Shown here: positions 6,734 through 14,499 of the stretch, piece by piece
Layout: each line of letters starts with the position of its first letter
How positions within the stretch are numbered: position 1 is the first letter of the stretch
Assembly (NCBI GenBank): GCA_026400325.1
Contig: JAPLPF010000075.1
Location: 1 to 34,373 of the forward strand
Direction of reading: 5' to 3'
Length of the DNA: 34,373 nucleotides
From: Rhodobacterales bacterium
GTDB taxonomy: Bacteria; Pseudomonadota; Alphaproteobacteria; Rhodobacterales; Rhodobacteraceae
Translations under genes and position numbers: made by a program
The notes under the pieces: generated by a model
What the model saw: the letters and a program-made list of their open reading frames with translations, nothing else
What the model was told of the DNA's origin: nothing
Databases searched by the model: none

Positions 6734-8647
6734 ATGTCGGACCGCCATACCACCAGCCGGGACATCCGCACGATCATAGCCGACCGCGTGTCGCGCCGGG
6801 GGTTTCTGCTCGGCTCGGCCGGGGGGCTGACCGCCGTTGCAGCCACGGGCTTTGTCGGGTCGCTGTTTTCCGGCGCTGCCCATGCGCAAGCCGCGCAATC
6901 AAGCCTGACCTTTACCGAACTCACACGTATCTTCGACCAGACCCATCACGTCGCCGACGGATACAAGGCGGATGTCGTCGCAGCCTGGGGTGATGCGATG
7001 CTGGCCGGGCAAAGCGCCCCTGACCTGCGCGCGATGACTGCCGCCGATCAGGCCACGCGGTTTGGCTACAACGCCGATTTCATCGCCTTCATGCCGCTGC
7101 CGAAAGGCTCGCAGAACTCGGACAACGGGCTTTTGTGCGTGAACAACGAATACGTCAGCTTCAACGTGATGTTCGACGATCTTCCTGACGACGGCGAAGG
7201 TGGCGCGAAGATGACCGCTGAACAGGTGGCGATGTGCAACGCCGCGATCGGCCATTCCATCGTCGAGATCAAGCGCGAGGGCGGCGTCTGGTCGGTGGTG
7301 CAAGACAGCCCGATGAACCGCCGGATCACGCTGGACACACCGATGGCCATTTCTGGCCCGGTCGCAGGGCATGCCTGGATGAAGACCTCGTACGACCCGG
7401 AAGGCCGCATGGCCAAGGGCACGAATTACAACTGCGGTGGCGGCACGACCCCCTGGGGGACCGTGCTGACCTGCGAGGAAGGCGCTTCGGACACCTTTGG
7501 CGGCGACCCCACGAAATCGCCCATCGCGGCGGTGCTGGAACGCTATGGCTATGACGGGTCGGACTACTATGGCCGGGCGCGGTTTGATGACCGCTTCAAC
7601 GTCGAAAAGGAAGTGAACGAGCCGAATCGCTTCGACTGGGTGGTCGAGATCGACCCCTATGACCCTGCCTCTACCCCGGTGAAACGGACGGCGCTTGGCC
7701 GGATGGCGCATGAAGCCGCGACCACGGTACTGAACAAGGATGGCCGCGTGGTCGTCTACATGGGCGACGACGATTACTTCGAGTATGTCTACCGCTTTGT
7801 GTCGGATGCGGCCTTTGACCCGGCGAACCCGGGCTCGGGCAAGGACATTCTTGACGCGGGTACTCTGTCGGTCGCGCGTTTCGATGCCGACGGCACGGTC
7901 GCTTGGCTGCCGCTGGTGCATGGCCAGGGGCCACTGACCGCCGAAAACGGCTTTGCCGATCAGGCCGAGGTGCTGCTGAAGACACGGCTGGCGGCGGACG
8001 CGCTTGGTGCCACCCCGATGGACCGGCCCGAGGACATGGAGACGAACCCGGTCACCGGGCGGGTCTATGCCGTCATGACGAAGAACAAGAAGATGACGGC
8101 CGACAAGCTGAACGCCGTGAACACCCGGCCCGAGAACTTTTTCGGCCATATCGTCGAGATGATCCCGCCTGGCGGCGCCGGGGCGGACGCTGATCACACC
8201 GCCGACAGCTATGGCTGGGACCTGTTCGTTCTGGCCGGGAACCCGAAGGAAACGGGACAGGGTGCAACGTTCCATCCCGCAACCTCTGAAAACGGCTGGT
8301 TTGTCACGCCGGACAACCTGACCTTCGACCCCAAGGGCCGGATGTTCGTGGCAACCGACGGGGCGAATGACTTCGACCTCGCCGACGGCATCTATGGCGT
8401 TGATACCGATGGCCCCGCGCGGGCATTGCCAAAGCTGCTTTTCGCGGCACCGCTTGGGGCCGAGTGTACCGGTCCCTGCTTCACTCCGGATGGCACCACC
8501 CTGTTCATCAGCGTCCAGCATCCCGCCGAAGACAGCGAGACGCTGGCCAGGGCCACGACGCTTTGGCCCGACTTTGCCGAAGGCGGCGTGCCGCGTCCGG
8601 CCGTTGTGGCGATCCAGCGCATGGACGGTGGCGAAGTGGCCGCCTGA
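6734..8647 (+). CDS. PhoX-family (DUF839) protein exported by the Tat pathway
   Basis: A 637-residue protein. The N-terminus carries a twin-arginine signal: SRRGFLLGSAGGLTAVAATG followed by a cleavage-like AHA-Q near residue 53. The mature part is a DUF839/PhoX beta-propeller: LLCVNNEYVSFN, NYNCGGGTTPWGTVLTCEE, RMAHEAATTV, YMGDDDYFEYVYRFVS, PEDMETNPVTGRVYAVMT and a late GAECTGPCFTPDGTTLFISVQHP segment. PhoX enzymes are Ca/Fe-dependent periplasmic phosphatases, but this family is broad and many members are uncharacterised, so phosphatase activity is inferred. The ATG at 6734 has AGGGAG eight bases upstream. I see no convincing Pho box. It lies between ald and an Lrp gene; the hairpin after the stop probably ends transcription. 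Confidence 0.9.
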   Translation: MSDRHTTSRDIRTIIADRVSRRGFLLGSAGGLTAVAATGFVGSLFSGAAHAQAAQSSLTFTELTRIFDQTHHVADGYKADVVAAWGDAMLAGQSAPDLRAMTAADQATRFGYNADFIAFMPLPKGSQNSDNGLLCVNNEYVSFNVMFDDLPDDGEGGAKMTAEQVAMCNAAIGHSIVEIKREGGVWSVVQDSPMNRRITLDTPMAISGPVAGHAWMKTSYDPEGRMAKGTNYNCGGGTTPWGTVLTCEEGASDTFGGDPTKSPIAAVLERYGYDGSDYYGRARFDDRFNVEKEVNEPNRFDWVVEIDPYDPASTPVKRTALGRMAHEAATTVLNKDGRVVVYMGDDDYFEYVYRFVSDAAFDPANPGSGKDILDAGTLSVARFDADGTVAWLPLVHGQGPLTAENGFADQAEVLLKTRLAADALGATPMDRPEDMETNPVTGRVYAVMTKNKKMTADKLNAVNTRPENFFGHIVEMIPPGGAGADADHTADSYGWDLFVLAGNPKETGQGATFHPATSENGWFVTPDNLTFDPKGRMFVATDGANDFDLADGIYGVDTDGPARALPKLLFAAPLGAECTGPCFTPDGTTLFISVQHPAEDSETLARATTLWPDFAEGGVPRPAVVAIQRMDGGEVAA

Positions 8648-8652
8648 CCGCA

Positions 8653-8674
8653 GGCGGGGCTTGCTTGCCCCGCC
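8653..8674 (+). terminator. Hairpin after the PhoX-family gene
   Basis: A perfect 8-base stem GGCGGGGC / GCCCCGCC with loop TTGCTT starts six bases after the stop at 8647. Only ACTTTA follows it, so the T-tract is weak. Confidence 0.6.
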
Positions 8675-8690
8675 ACTTTAGCAGACCCTA

Positions 8691-8713
8691 TCGGCCAAAG
8701 CCGCTTTGGCCGA
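8691..8713. promoter_or_regulatory. Perfect 10-base dyad directly upstream of the Lrp-family gene
   Basis: TCGGCCAAAG (8691-8700) and CTTTGGCCGA (8704-8713) are exact inverted repeats around CCG. The dyad ends just before the AAGGA ribosome-binding site of the gene starting at 8727. It could be an operator for autoregulation, or an RNA hairpin in the leader or at the end of the PhoX transcript. Confidence 0.5.
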
Positions 8714-8726
8714 AGGATTTCTTGCG

Positions 8727-9188
8727 ATGACTGACCTTGACGCAACAGACCGCCGCATCCTGACCGTCCTGCAGAAGGATGGACGCGTGACCAATGCAGA
8801 GCTGTCCGAGAGTGTGAACCTGTCACCTTCGGCGTGCCACCGGCGTGTCCAGCGGCTTGAAGAAGAAGGGTACATCGCGGGCTATGTGGCACTTCTGGAT
8901 GCGCGGCGGATGGGCCGCATGACCACGGTCTTTGTCGAGATCACCCTGCAAAGCCAGGCTGAGGATCTTCTGGACGCGTTCGAGCGCGAGGTGGCAAAGG
9001 TCCCCGATCTCTTGGAATGTCACCTGATGGCCGGAACTGCGGACTATCTTCTCAAGCTGATGGCCGAAGACACCGAGGATTTCGCCCGCATCCACCGCCA
9101 GTTCCTGTCGCGCCTACCCGGCGTGCGGCAGATGCAGTCCAGCTTTGCCCTGCGCACCGTGGTGCGGACGACGGCGCTATCAGTTTAG
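8727..9188 (+). CDS. Lrp/AsnC-family transcriptional regulator
   Basis: A 153-residue protein with the family's two domains. The N-terminal winged helix-turn-helix spans residues 1-55 (DATDRRILTVLQKDGRVTNAE then LSPSACHRRVQRLEEEGYI). The C-terminal RAM ligand-binding domain covers about 65-145 (MTTVFVEITLQSQ, LECHLMAGTADYLLKLMAED). Such proteins form octamers that bind DNA in response to amino acids. I chose the ATG at 8727, preceded by AAGGA; the in-frame ATG at 8706 would add seven residues and fall inside the dyad. The nearest amino-acid gene is ald, so an AldR-like role (alanine-responsive control of ald) is plausible but not shown. Confidence 0.92.
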   Translation: MTDLDATDRRILTVLQKDGRVTNAELSESVNLSPSACHRRVQRLEEEGYIAGYVALLDARRMGRMTTVFVEITLQSQAEDLLDAFEREVAKVPDLLECHLMAGTADYLLKLMAEDTEDFARIHRQFLSRLPGVRQMQSSFALRTVVRTTALSV

Positions 9189-9194
9189 ACCCAT

Positions 9195-9239
9195 GAATCT
9201 TCTGCGAAAATTCCGGGTATGAGTTTTCGCAGAAAATTC
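9195..9239. terminator. 19-base imperfect hairpin between convergent Lrp-family and epimerase genes
   Basis: Arms at 9195-9213 and 9221-9239 pair over 19 bases with two mismatches around a 7-base loop; the core TTCTGCGAAAA / TTTTCGCAGAA is perfect. It fills almost the whole gap between the two stops (9188 and 9244). A shared bidirectional terminator is the simplest reading. Confidence 0.6.
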
Positions 9240-9243
9240 GTGG

Positions 9244-10257
9244 TCAGACCTGGTGATAGTCGCGATACCAGGCAACGAAGGCAGCCACTCCGTCCCGCAC
9301 CGAAGTTTCGGGGCGGTAACCGGTCAGGCTTTCCAATAGCCTGCAGTCGGCCCATGTTTCTGGAACATCGCCCTTTTGCATGTCGAGATAGGTCTTGCGG
9401 ACCTTTACCCCAAGGGCACGCTCGATCTCGGTGACAAAGTCCATCAGGGGCACTTTCGTGCTGTTGCCGATGTTCACGACTCGCCAGGGGGCAACCGGGC
9501 TGAGGCTGTCGCCGGGATTGATGTCCGCAGGGGTGTCGGGTTGTTTTGGGACGACATCCAGCAAAAGGCGGATGCCGCGCACCAGATCGGTGACATAGGT
9601 GAAATCCCGCGCCATCCGGCCGTGGTTGTAGATCTCGATCGCCTCTCCCTCCAGCGCGGCCTTGACGAACTTGAACAGCGCCATGTCCGGCCGACCCCAG
9701 GGGCCATAGACGGTAAAGAACCGGAACATGGTTGTGGGCAGCTTCCACAGATGCGCATAGGAATGCGCCATCGCCTCGTTCGCCTGCTTGGTTGCTGCGT
9801 ACAGCGTCAGGGGATGGGCGGTCTGCTGCACTTCGGCAAAGGGCATGCTGGTGTTTGCCCCGTAGACCGAAGAGGTGGACGCCATCATGAGATGTTTGAC
9901 ATCCAACGCACGCGCGCAATCGAGCACGTTGAAGGTGCCCACCAGATTCGCGTCGATATAGGCGCGCGGGTTTTCCAGCGAGTAGCGCACCCCTGCTTGT
10001 GCAGCGAGGTGGACAATGACCTCGGGTCGGTTGCGTTCGCACAGCGACTGAAGGCGAGGCATATCCTCCAGCATCCCTTCTTCGCAGGAAAAGCCGGGCG
10101 ACTGCAGCAGGATCTGGTGGCGGGCGCGTTTCAGCGCGGGGTCATAATAGGGCGTCATCCCGTCATAGCCGACGACGCGGAACCCCTCGGCCAAGAGCAG
10201 CCGTGCAAGGTGAAAGCCGATGAACCCGGCAGTTCCGGTGATCAGGACAGTGCGCAT
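9244..10257 (-). CDS. NAD-dependent sugar epimerase, UDP-glucuronate 4-epimerase-like
   Basis: A 337-residue extended short-chain dehydrogenase. The NAD motif TGTAGFIGFHLARLLL is near residues 7-22. The catalytic set includes ASTSSVYG near 125-132 and YAATK (the YxxxK motif) near 153-157. PYYDPALKRAR and GVRYSLENPRAYIDANLVGT are typical of UDP-glucuronate/UDP-galacturonate 4-epimerases (CapI/GAE type), as is RFFTVYGPWGRPDMALFKF. It would supply UDP-galacturonate or a similar sugar for surface polysaccharide. No glycosyltransferase lies beside it; the nearest sugar genes are at 3006-4444. Start ATG at 10257. Confidence 0.9.
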   Translation of the reverse strand: MRTVLITGTAGFIGFHLARLLLAEGFRVVGYDGMTPYYDPALKRARHQILLQSPGFSCEEGMLEDMPRLQSLCERNRPEVIVHLAAQAGVRYSLENPRAYIDANLVGTFNVLDCARALDVKHLMMASTSSVYGANTSMPFAEVQQTAHPLTLYAATKQANEAMAHSYAHLWKLPTTMFRFFTVYGPWGRPDMALFKFVKAALEGEAIEIYNHGRMARDFTYVTDLVRGIRLLLDVVPKQPDTPADINPGDSLSPVAPWRVVNIGNSTKVPLMDFVTEIERALGVKVRKTYLDMQKGDVPETWADCRLLESLTGYRPETSVRDGVAAFVAWYRDYHQV

Positions 10258-10325
10258 GCGGATGGTTCTCCTCTCACGCCTAGCGGTTCCCTGTCCGAGG
10301 TGCGAAAGTCAAGCGCGCAACGAAA

Positions 10326-10351
10326 AACCCCCGACCGTTGGGGCGGGGGTT
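10326..10351 (-). terminator. Intrinsic terminator of rpsU
   Basis: Read on the minus strand, an 8-base perfect stem AACCCCCG / CGGGGGTT is followed immediately by further Ts (GTTTTTCG), a classic rho-independent terminator. It lies 38 bases beyond the rpsU stop and ahead of the epimerase gene, so the two are probably separate transcripts. Confidence 0.85.
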
Positions 10352-10389
10352 GATCGATCGGGCATCGCTGCCCCAGTGTCGCTGACGCC

Positions 10390-10596
10390 TTAAAGGCCGC
10401 CTTCACGCTGAAGCTTCTTCCGGGCAAGTTTCCTTGCCCGACGCACGGCTTCGGCCTGTTCGCGTGCTTTCTTGACGGAGGGTTTTTCGAAATGCTGCTT
10501 GAGCTTCATTTCCCGAAACACCCCTTCGCGCTGAAGTTTCTTCTTCAGGGCACGGAGAGCCTGTTCGACGTTGTTGTCGCGGACGCTGACCTGCAT
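10390..10596 (-). CDS. rpsU: Small ribosomal subunit protein bS21
   Basis: A 68-residue, strongly basic protein with the S21 signature [20 protein letters not shown] and [21 protein letters not shown]21 is a late-assembling 30S protein near the anti-Shine-Dalgarno region of 16S rRNA and helps initiation. The ATG at 10596 has GGAAGGTGG upstream. It stands alone, with its own terminator and a divergent COQ9 gene, rather than in the rpsU-dnaG-rpoD arrangement of E. coli. Confidence 0.97.
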   Translation of the reverse strand: MQVSVRDNNVEQALRALKKKLQREGVFREMKLKQHFEKPSVKKAREQAEAVRRARKLARKKLQREGGL

Positions 10597-10705
10597 GTGG
10601 TTGTCACCACCTTCCTAGGTTAAAGTTGCACTGACTTGTGCAGGCTGGCGCGCTATATCAAGCGCAGGGTGGCTTGTCCACCGTGAAGCAAAAGGGCCCT
10701 TGACT

Positions 10706-11374
10706 ATGGACAATGTGAAAGACCGGGTGCTGGACGCAGCCCTTGCCCATGTGCCCTTTGACGGCTGGTCCGACCGGACATTGCGCGCCGCTGCCGCCGA
10801 AGCCGGCGTTGATGCCGGGCTGGCGCGGGCGCTTTTTCCGCGCGGTGGCGTTGATCTTGCGCTGGCCTTTCATGCGCGCGGCGACGGCGACATGACCCGG
10901 CGTCTGGCTGAAACCGACCTTTCGGCCTTGCGCTTTCGGGACCGGATCGCCAGGGCGGTCCGCCTGCGACTGGAGGATACCGATCAGGAACTGGTGCGGC
11001 GGGGCACAACGCTTTTTTCGTTGCCGCAGCATGCGGCAGCAGGCGCAGGCGCGATCTGGGGCACCGCCGACCGGATCTGGACCGCACTTGGCGACACGTC
11101 ACAGGATCTGAACTGGTACACCAAGCGGGCGACCCTGTCGGCGGTCTATGGTTCGACCGTTCTCTACTGGCTTGGCGATACCTCGCCCGGGCATCAGGCG
11201 ACGTGGGAGTTTCTGGATCGTCGCATCGACGGCGTCATGCAGTTCGAGAAGCTGAAAGCCAGCTTCCGCGAGAATCCCCTGGGCAAGGCGATGATGGCCG
11301 GTCCCGGCAAGGTTTTCTCAACCCTTCGTGCGCCTAAACTGCCAGACAACCTGCCCGGCCGCTTTCCGCGCTGA
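10706..11374 (+). CDS. COQ9-family ubiquinone biosynthesis protein
   Basis: A 222-residue protein. The N-terminal 60 residues have the TetR-like fold of COQ9 (DRVLDAALAHVPFDGWSDRTLRAAAAEAG), followed by the helical COQ9 domain, seen in NWYTKRATLSAVYGSTVLYWLGDTSPGHQATWEFLDRRIDGVMQFEK near residues 135-182. COQ9 is a lipid-binding partner of the COQ7 hydroxylase in yeast and animals; alphaproteobacteria carry orthologs. I use the ATG at 10706 rather than the TTG two codons upstream. The quinone oxidoreductase gene follows after 20 bases and is probably cotranscribed. Confidence 0.92.
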   Translation: MDNVKDRVLDAALAHVPFDGWSDRTLRAAAAEAGVDAGLARALFPRGGVDLALAFHARGDGDMTRRLAETDLSALRFRDRIARAVRLRLEDTDQELVRRGTTLFSLPQHAAAGAGAIWGTADRIWTALGDTSQDLNWYTKRATLSAVYGSTVLYWLGDTSPGHQATWEFLDRRIDGVMQFEKLKASFRENPLGKAMMAGPGKVFSTLRAPKLPDNLPGRFPR

Positions 11375-11394
11375 CCTGAACGGATGGACCTGAA

Positions 11395-12387
11395 ATGACC
11401 CTGTCGCACAGCATGCTCGCCGTCGAGATCTCCACGCCGGGCGGACCGGATGTCCTGCATCCCTGTTCGGTTCCGGTTCCGGTGCCCGGCCACGGCCAGA
11501 TCATCATTCGGGTCGCCTATGCCGGGGTGAACCGTCCCGATGCGCTGCAGCGCGTCGGGGCCTATGCGCCGCCACCCTCGGCGTCGCCCTTGCCGGGACT
11601 GGAATGTTCGGGAACGGTGGTCGAGATCGGGCCCGGGGTTACCCGCTGGCAGATTGGCGACAAGGTCTGCGCCCTGCTGCCCGGGGGCGGCTATGCGGAA
11701 TACGCGGTTACCCACGAAGCGCACGCGCTGCCCATTCCGCCCGGCCTTTCAATGCGCGAGGCGGCCTGCCTGCCGGAAACCTGCTTTACCGTCTGGTCGA
11801 ATGTGGTGATGCGCGGGGGGCTGCAGGCTGGTGAACGCTTTCTTGTCCATGGTGGCACCAGCGGTATCGGCACGACGGCGATCCAGATTGCCAGCGCCCT
11901 TGGGGCCAGGGTCTTCGCCACCGCGGGCACCGATGAAAAGTGCCAGGTCTGCATCGACCTTGGCGCCGAACAGGCCATCAATCACCGAACGGGCGATTTC
12001 GTTGCCACGCTGCGTGAGGCGGGCGGTGCGAACCTGATCCTCGACATGGTCGGCGGGCCCTACATCGAGCGCAATATCAAGGCGCTGGCCGATGACGGAA
12101 GGCTGGTGCAGATCGCCTTTCTGCAGGGACCCAAGGTCACGCTGAACTTTGCCGAAGTGATGATGCGGCGGCTGACGTTGACCGGATCGACCCTGCGTCC
12201 GCAGTCCGACCTAGCCAAGGCCAGAATAGCCCGGGCGGTCGAGGAAAATGTCTGGCCAATGATTGCAAGAGGAGCTGTCAAGGTGGTCATGGACAGCGAG
12301 TTTGCCCTTGCCGATGCAGCCGCCGCCCATTGGAGGCTGGAGTCCGGCGCGCATGTCGGAAAGATCGTCATGAAGGTCGAAGACTGA
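11395..12387 (+). CDS. NAD(P)H-quinone oxidoreductase, zinc-independent MDR family (PIG3-like)
   Basis: A 330-residue medium-chain dehydrogenase/reductase. The N-terminal GroES-like domain has AYAGVNRPDALQRVGAY and PGLECSGTVVEIGPGV. The Rossmann segment VHGGTSGIGTTAIQIASALGA lies near residues 150-170. The zinc-ligand cysteines of alcohol dehydrogenases are absent, as expected for the quinone-oxidoreductase branch. The C-terminus (AHWRLESGAHVGKIVMKVED) is typical of the PIG3/TP53I3 group. These enzymes reduce quinones or enones with NADPH. It begins 20 bases after the COQ9 stop, suggesting a quinone-related operon, but the true substrate is unknown. Confidence 0.9.
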   Translation: MTLSHSMLAVEISTPGGPDVLHPCSVPVPVPGHGQIIIRVAYAGVNRPDALQRVGAYAPPPSASPLPGLECSGTVVEIGPGVTRWQIGDKVCALLPGGGYAEYAVTHEAHALPIPPGLSMREAACLPETCFTVWSNVVMRGGLQAGERFLVHGGTSGIGTTAIQIASALGARVFATAGTDEKCQVCIDLGAEQAINHRTGDFVATLREAGGANLILDMVGGPYIERNIKALADDGRLVQIAFLQGPKVTLNFAEVMMRRLTLTGSTLRPQSDLAKARIARAVEENVWPMIARGAVKVVMDSEFALADAAAAHWRLESGAHVGKIVMKVED

Positions 12388-12667
12388 TCGCCTTGCGAAA
12401 CGGTGGCAGTTCGTCATTCCGATCCCTCCCGTTCTGTCGGCGCCAAAACGCTTAATTGACGCTGGGGAAGCGGATTGACGGTTCTTTCACGCGCAGTCGC
12501 AAAAGAGGTTTGGTAGAAAGGGCTTAGGCGGGATCGAAGGTTATTGATCCAGACTTGAGCTGCAGGCGGATCCCCAGCCGCCGTGGCACCGGGCATTTGA
12601 AAAAGTCATTTAGGTTTCCCTTTCTGCGTGGTGACGTTTCCTTGTGCCGGTCCCGCCAACCCTTTCT
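12388..12667. other. 280-base intergenic region with no supported gene
   Basis: This gap separates the convergent quinone oxidoreductase and RNase T2 genes. I find no reading frame with recognisable homology, no tRNA-like fold and no strong terminator; the best hairpin is a weak 5-base stem GGCGG / CCGCC at 12565-12582. Confidence 0.4.
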
Positions 12668-13318
12668 TCAGCGCAGCGCTTCCAGAACTGCATCCTGCAG
12701 CCGGCAGTCGGTCAGGGCGTCGGCCCCGCAACGGCGCGGGGCCAGATCCCTGGTAAGGCAGATCCGCACTTCCTGAATCAGCCCTTCCTTGCAGGTGACG
12801 GTGATCCGGTCGCGGGAAAGGCCGGGATTGGCCTCAAGAAACGCATCCTCGATCACACTGGCGGGAAGGGTCAGGGTGCGGTCCACCCTGGAAAAAAGTG
12901 GCGGGATCGTCACAGAGGCAAGCGCCTGGCGCGCGGTTCGGTAAAACGCTTCTGCAGACAGACCGGAACAGCGGCCATGCTTCTTCCACTGGTAGAAGGC
13001 CGGGCCCGCCCCGCCCATGATGTCTGCCATCGCAGCGGTCTGGCTGCGTGAGGGGTCACGCTCTACAGTTCGGCAGAAGGAAGGCCAGCCAACTTCGTCT
13101 TGCGGCCACAGACCATGCAGGATGAAGGTCAATCCCTGCCCGTCATCGCATTGCGGATCATTCTTGGCGTCGCCCTCAAGGGCGCACCAGGCGGCAGACC
13201 AGGACAGCGACAGGACATAGTAGTCGAAGTCACCGGCCCGCTCGCCTTCGGCCCGTGCATCGGGGGTCAGGCAGGTGGCAAGACCCATGGCCGCAAGGAC
13301 GATCAAAAGACGGCGCAT
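12668..13318 (-). CDS. Ribonuclease T2 family protein, secreted
   Basis: A 216-residue protein with a Sec signal peptide (MRRLLIVLAAMGLATCL, likely cut after ADARA near residue 23). Both T2 catalytic motifs are present: FILHGLWPQ with the first histidine at 68, and FYQWKKHGRCS with the lysine and second histidine at 113-114. The second motif has Q where the textbook CAS-II glutamate sits. Paired cysteines (WCALEG, PQCDDG, FCRTV, GRCSG) fit disulfides in a periplasmic enzyme. T2 RNases cleave single-stranded RNA through a 2',3'-cyclic intermediate. Start ATG at 13318. It is divergent from the TrcR gene. Confidence 0.92.
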   Translation of the reverse strand: MRRLLIVLAAMGLATCLTPDARAEGERAGDFDYYVLSLSWSAAWCALEGDAKNDPQCDDGQGLTFILHGLWPQDEVGWPSFCRTVERDPSRSQTAAMADIMGGAGPAFYQWKKHGRCSGLSAEAFYRTARQALASVTIPPLFSRVDRTLTLPASVIEDAFLEANPGLSRDRITVTCKEGLIQEVRICLTRDLAPRRCGADALTDCRLQDAVLEALR

Positions 13319-13444
13319 TTCCGCTTTCCCTTCCGGCGGCGAGGCCTTATAGAGCCTTGGTGAATTCCCCGAAATCGCGGAACTCGCGGGCCTTGCCCGC
13401 AGCCGTTTTCCCGGCCCGGGGAAGATTTGTAAAGGAGAGATCCG

Positions 13445-14239
13445 ATGTCAAAGCCGCTCATGGCCAAGGCCACCGCCGTCTGGCTGGTGGACAACACCAC
13501 CCTCAGCTTTCCGCAGATCGCCGATTTCTGCGGCATGCACGAGCTTGAGGTTCAGGGCATCGCCGATGGCGACGTGGCCACCGGGGTCAAGGGCTTTGAT
13601 CCGGTCGCGAACAACCAGCTTGACCCGATCGAGATCGACCGCGCGCAGGCCGATCCGCTGTACCGCATGAAGCTCAAGTTCAATGCCGCCGCCGTGGGCG
13701 AGGAAAAGCGCCGCGGGCCGCGTTACACGCCCTTGTCCAAGCGTCAGGACCGCCCTGCGGCGATCCTGTGGCTGGTCAAGTTCCATCCCGAACTGTCGGA
13801 TGGCACCATCGGCAAACTTGTTGGCACGACGAAGCCGACGATCCAGTCGATCCGTGAGCGCAGCCACTGGAACATCTCGAACATCCAGCCGATCGACCCG
13901 GTCGCGCTTGGCCTTTGCCGCCAGACCGAACTTGACGCTGCGGTGCAGGCCGCCGCCCGCAAGAAAGCCGCCGAAGGCACGGTCATGTCGGATGACGAAC
14001 GCCGCAAGCTTGTGTCCACCGAACAGTCGCTGGGCATGACGCCTGCGCCAAAGGTTCCCTCGGGGTTTGAGGTGTTCGGCGACGACGAAAAGGATGATCG
14101 CCCGGCTGGTGACTTCTCGGACGCCGAAAGCTTCTTCAACCTGCCCGCCGACAGTCAGGACAAGGCCACCTTGAAGCCCCGGTCCATCGTGTCCGGGGTT
14201 TCTCTTTCAGGACAGATCAGATTCGGCCGGGCCTCTTGA
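13445..14239 (+). CDS. DUF1013 protein, cell-cycle regulator TrcR family, with an extended C-terminus
   Basis: A 264-residue protein. The N-terminal MAKATAVWLVDNTTLSFPQIADFCGMHELEVQGIADG and the central AAILWLVKFHPELSDGTIGKLVGTTKPTIQSIRERSHWN contain two helix-turn-helix-like units and are diagnostic of DUF1013, an alphaproteobacterial family named TrcR and linked to cell-cycle control. A variable acidic tail follows, ending in SDAESFFNLPAD near residue 236, where I would expect the protein to stop soon. Here the frame continues for about 28 residues, straight through a terminator-like hairpin at 14174-14201. The ATG at 13445 has AAAGGAGAG upstream. DNA targets are not known to me. Confidence 0.88.
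   Translation: MSKPLMAKATAVWLVDNTTLSFPQIADFCGMHELEVQGIADGDVATGVKGFDPVANNQLDPIEIDRAQADPLYRMKLKFNAAAVGEEKRRGPRYTPLSKRQDRPAAILWLVKFHPELSDGTIGKLVGTTKPTIQSIRERSHWNISNIQPIDPVALGLCRQTELDAAVQAAARKKAAEGTVMSDDERRKLVSTEQSLGMTPAPKVPSGFEVFGDDEKDDRPAGDFSDAESFFNLPADSQDKATLKPRSIVSGVSLSGQIRFGRAS
14174..14201 (+). terminator. Terminator-like hairpin lying inside the 3' end of the TrcR frame
   Basis: AAGCCCCGG (14174-14182) pairs with CCGGGGTTT (14193-14201) around a 10-base loop, with one G-T pair, and is followed by CTCTTTC. It resembles an intrinsic terminator but lies 38 bases before the TGA of the open frame, instead of after it. Confidence 0.55.
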
Positions 14240-14499
14240 TCATCCTGGCCGAAGTCCCGGATGCCGAACCCGATCCACGGTCCGCGCAATTCCGGCGCAT
14301 GTTCGAACGGCCCGTAACTTCGGTGTCTGTTGGTTTGCGGGATATCCAGGCAACGGGACAATTGGCGTGGTGCAGCCCTTTGGCATCGGACACAAAACTC
14401 TTGCAACCGGTTGTAAGCTTCTGGATGAATTCACTTGTTGAAGGGCCGCTTCATCGCGGTGGCGGGGACCTTGATGCCTGATGGCTCAGAGAGTGGTTG
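14240..14499. other. 260-base intergenic region ahead of the outer membrane barrel gene
   Basis: No gene is supported here. The only structured element I find is an 18-base palindrome at 14400-14417, annotated separately. Confidence 0.4.
14400..14417. promoter_or_regulatory. 18-base near-perfect palindrome upstream of the barrel gene
   Basis: CTTGCAACC joined directly to GGTTGTAAG: all but one base pair is symmetric. It sits 82 bases before the ATG at 14500, where a dimeric repressor or activator could bind. No matching regulator gene is adjacent. Confidence 0.4.

Noticed and set aside
6899-8521. A 540-codon minus-strand frame opposite the PhoX-family gene
   Set aside because: Antisense shadow; the plus-strand product has a Tat signal and the full DUF839 pattern.
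12388-12667. Small RNA in the convergent spacer
   Set aside because: No strong terminator or promoter pair can be seen to bound one.
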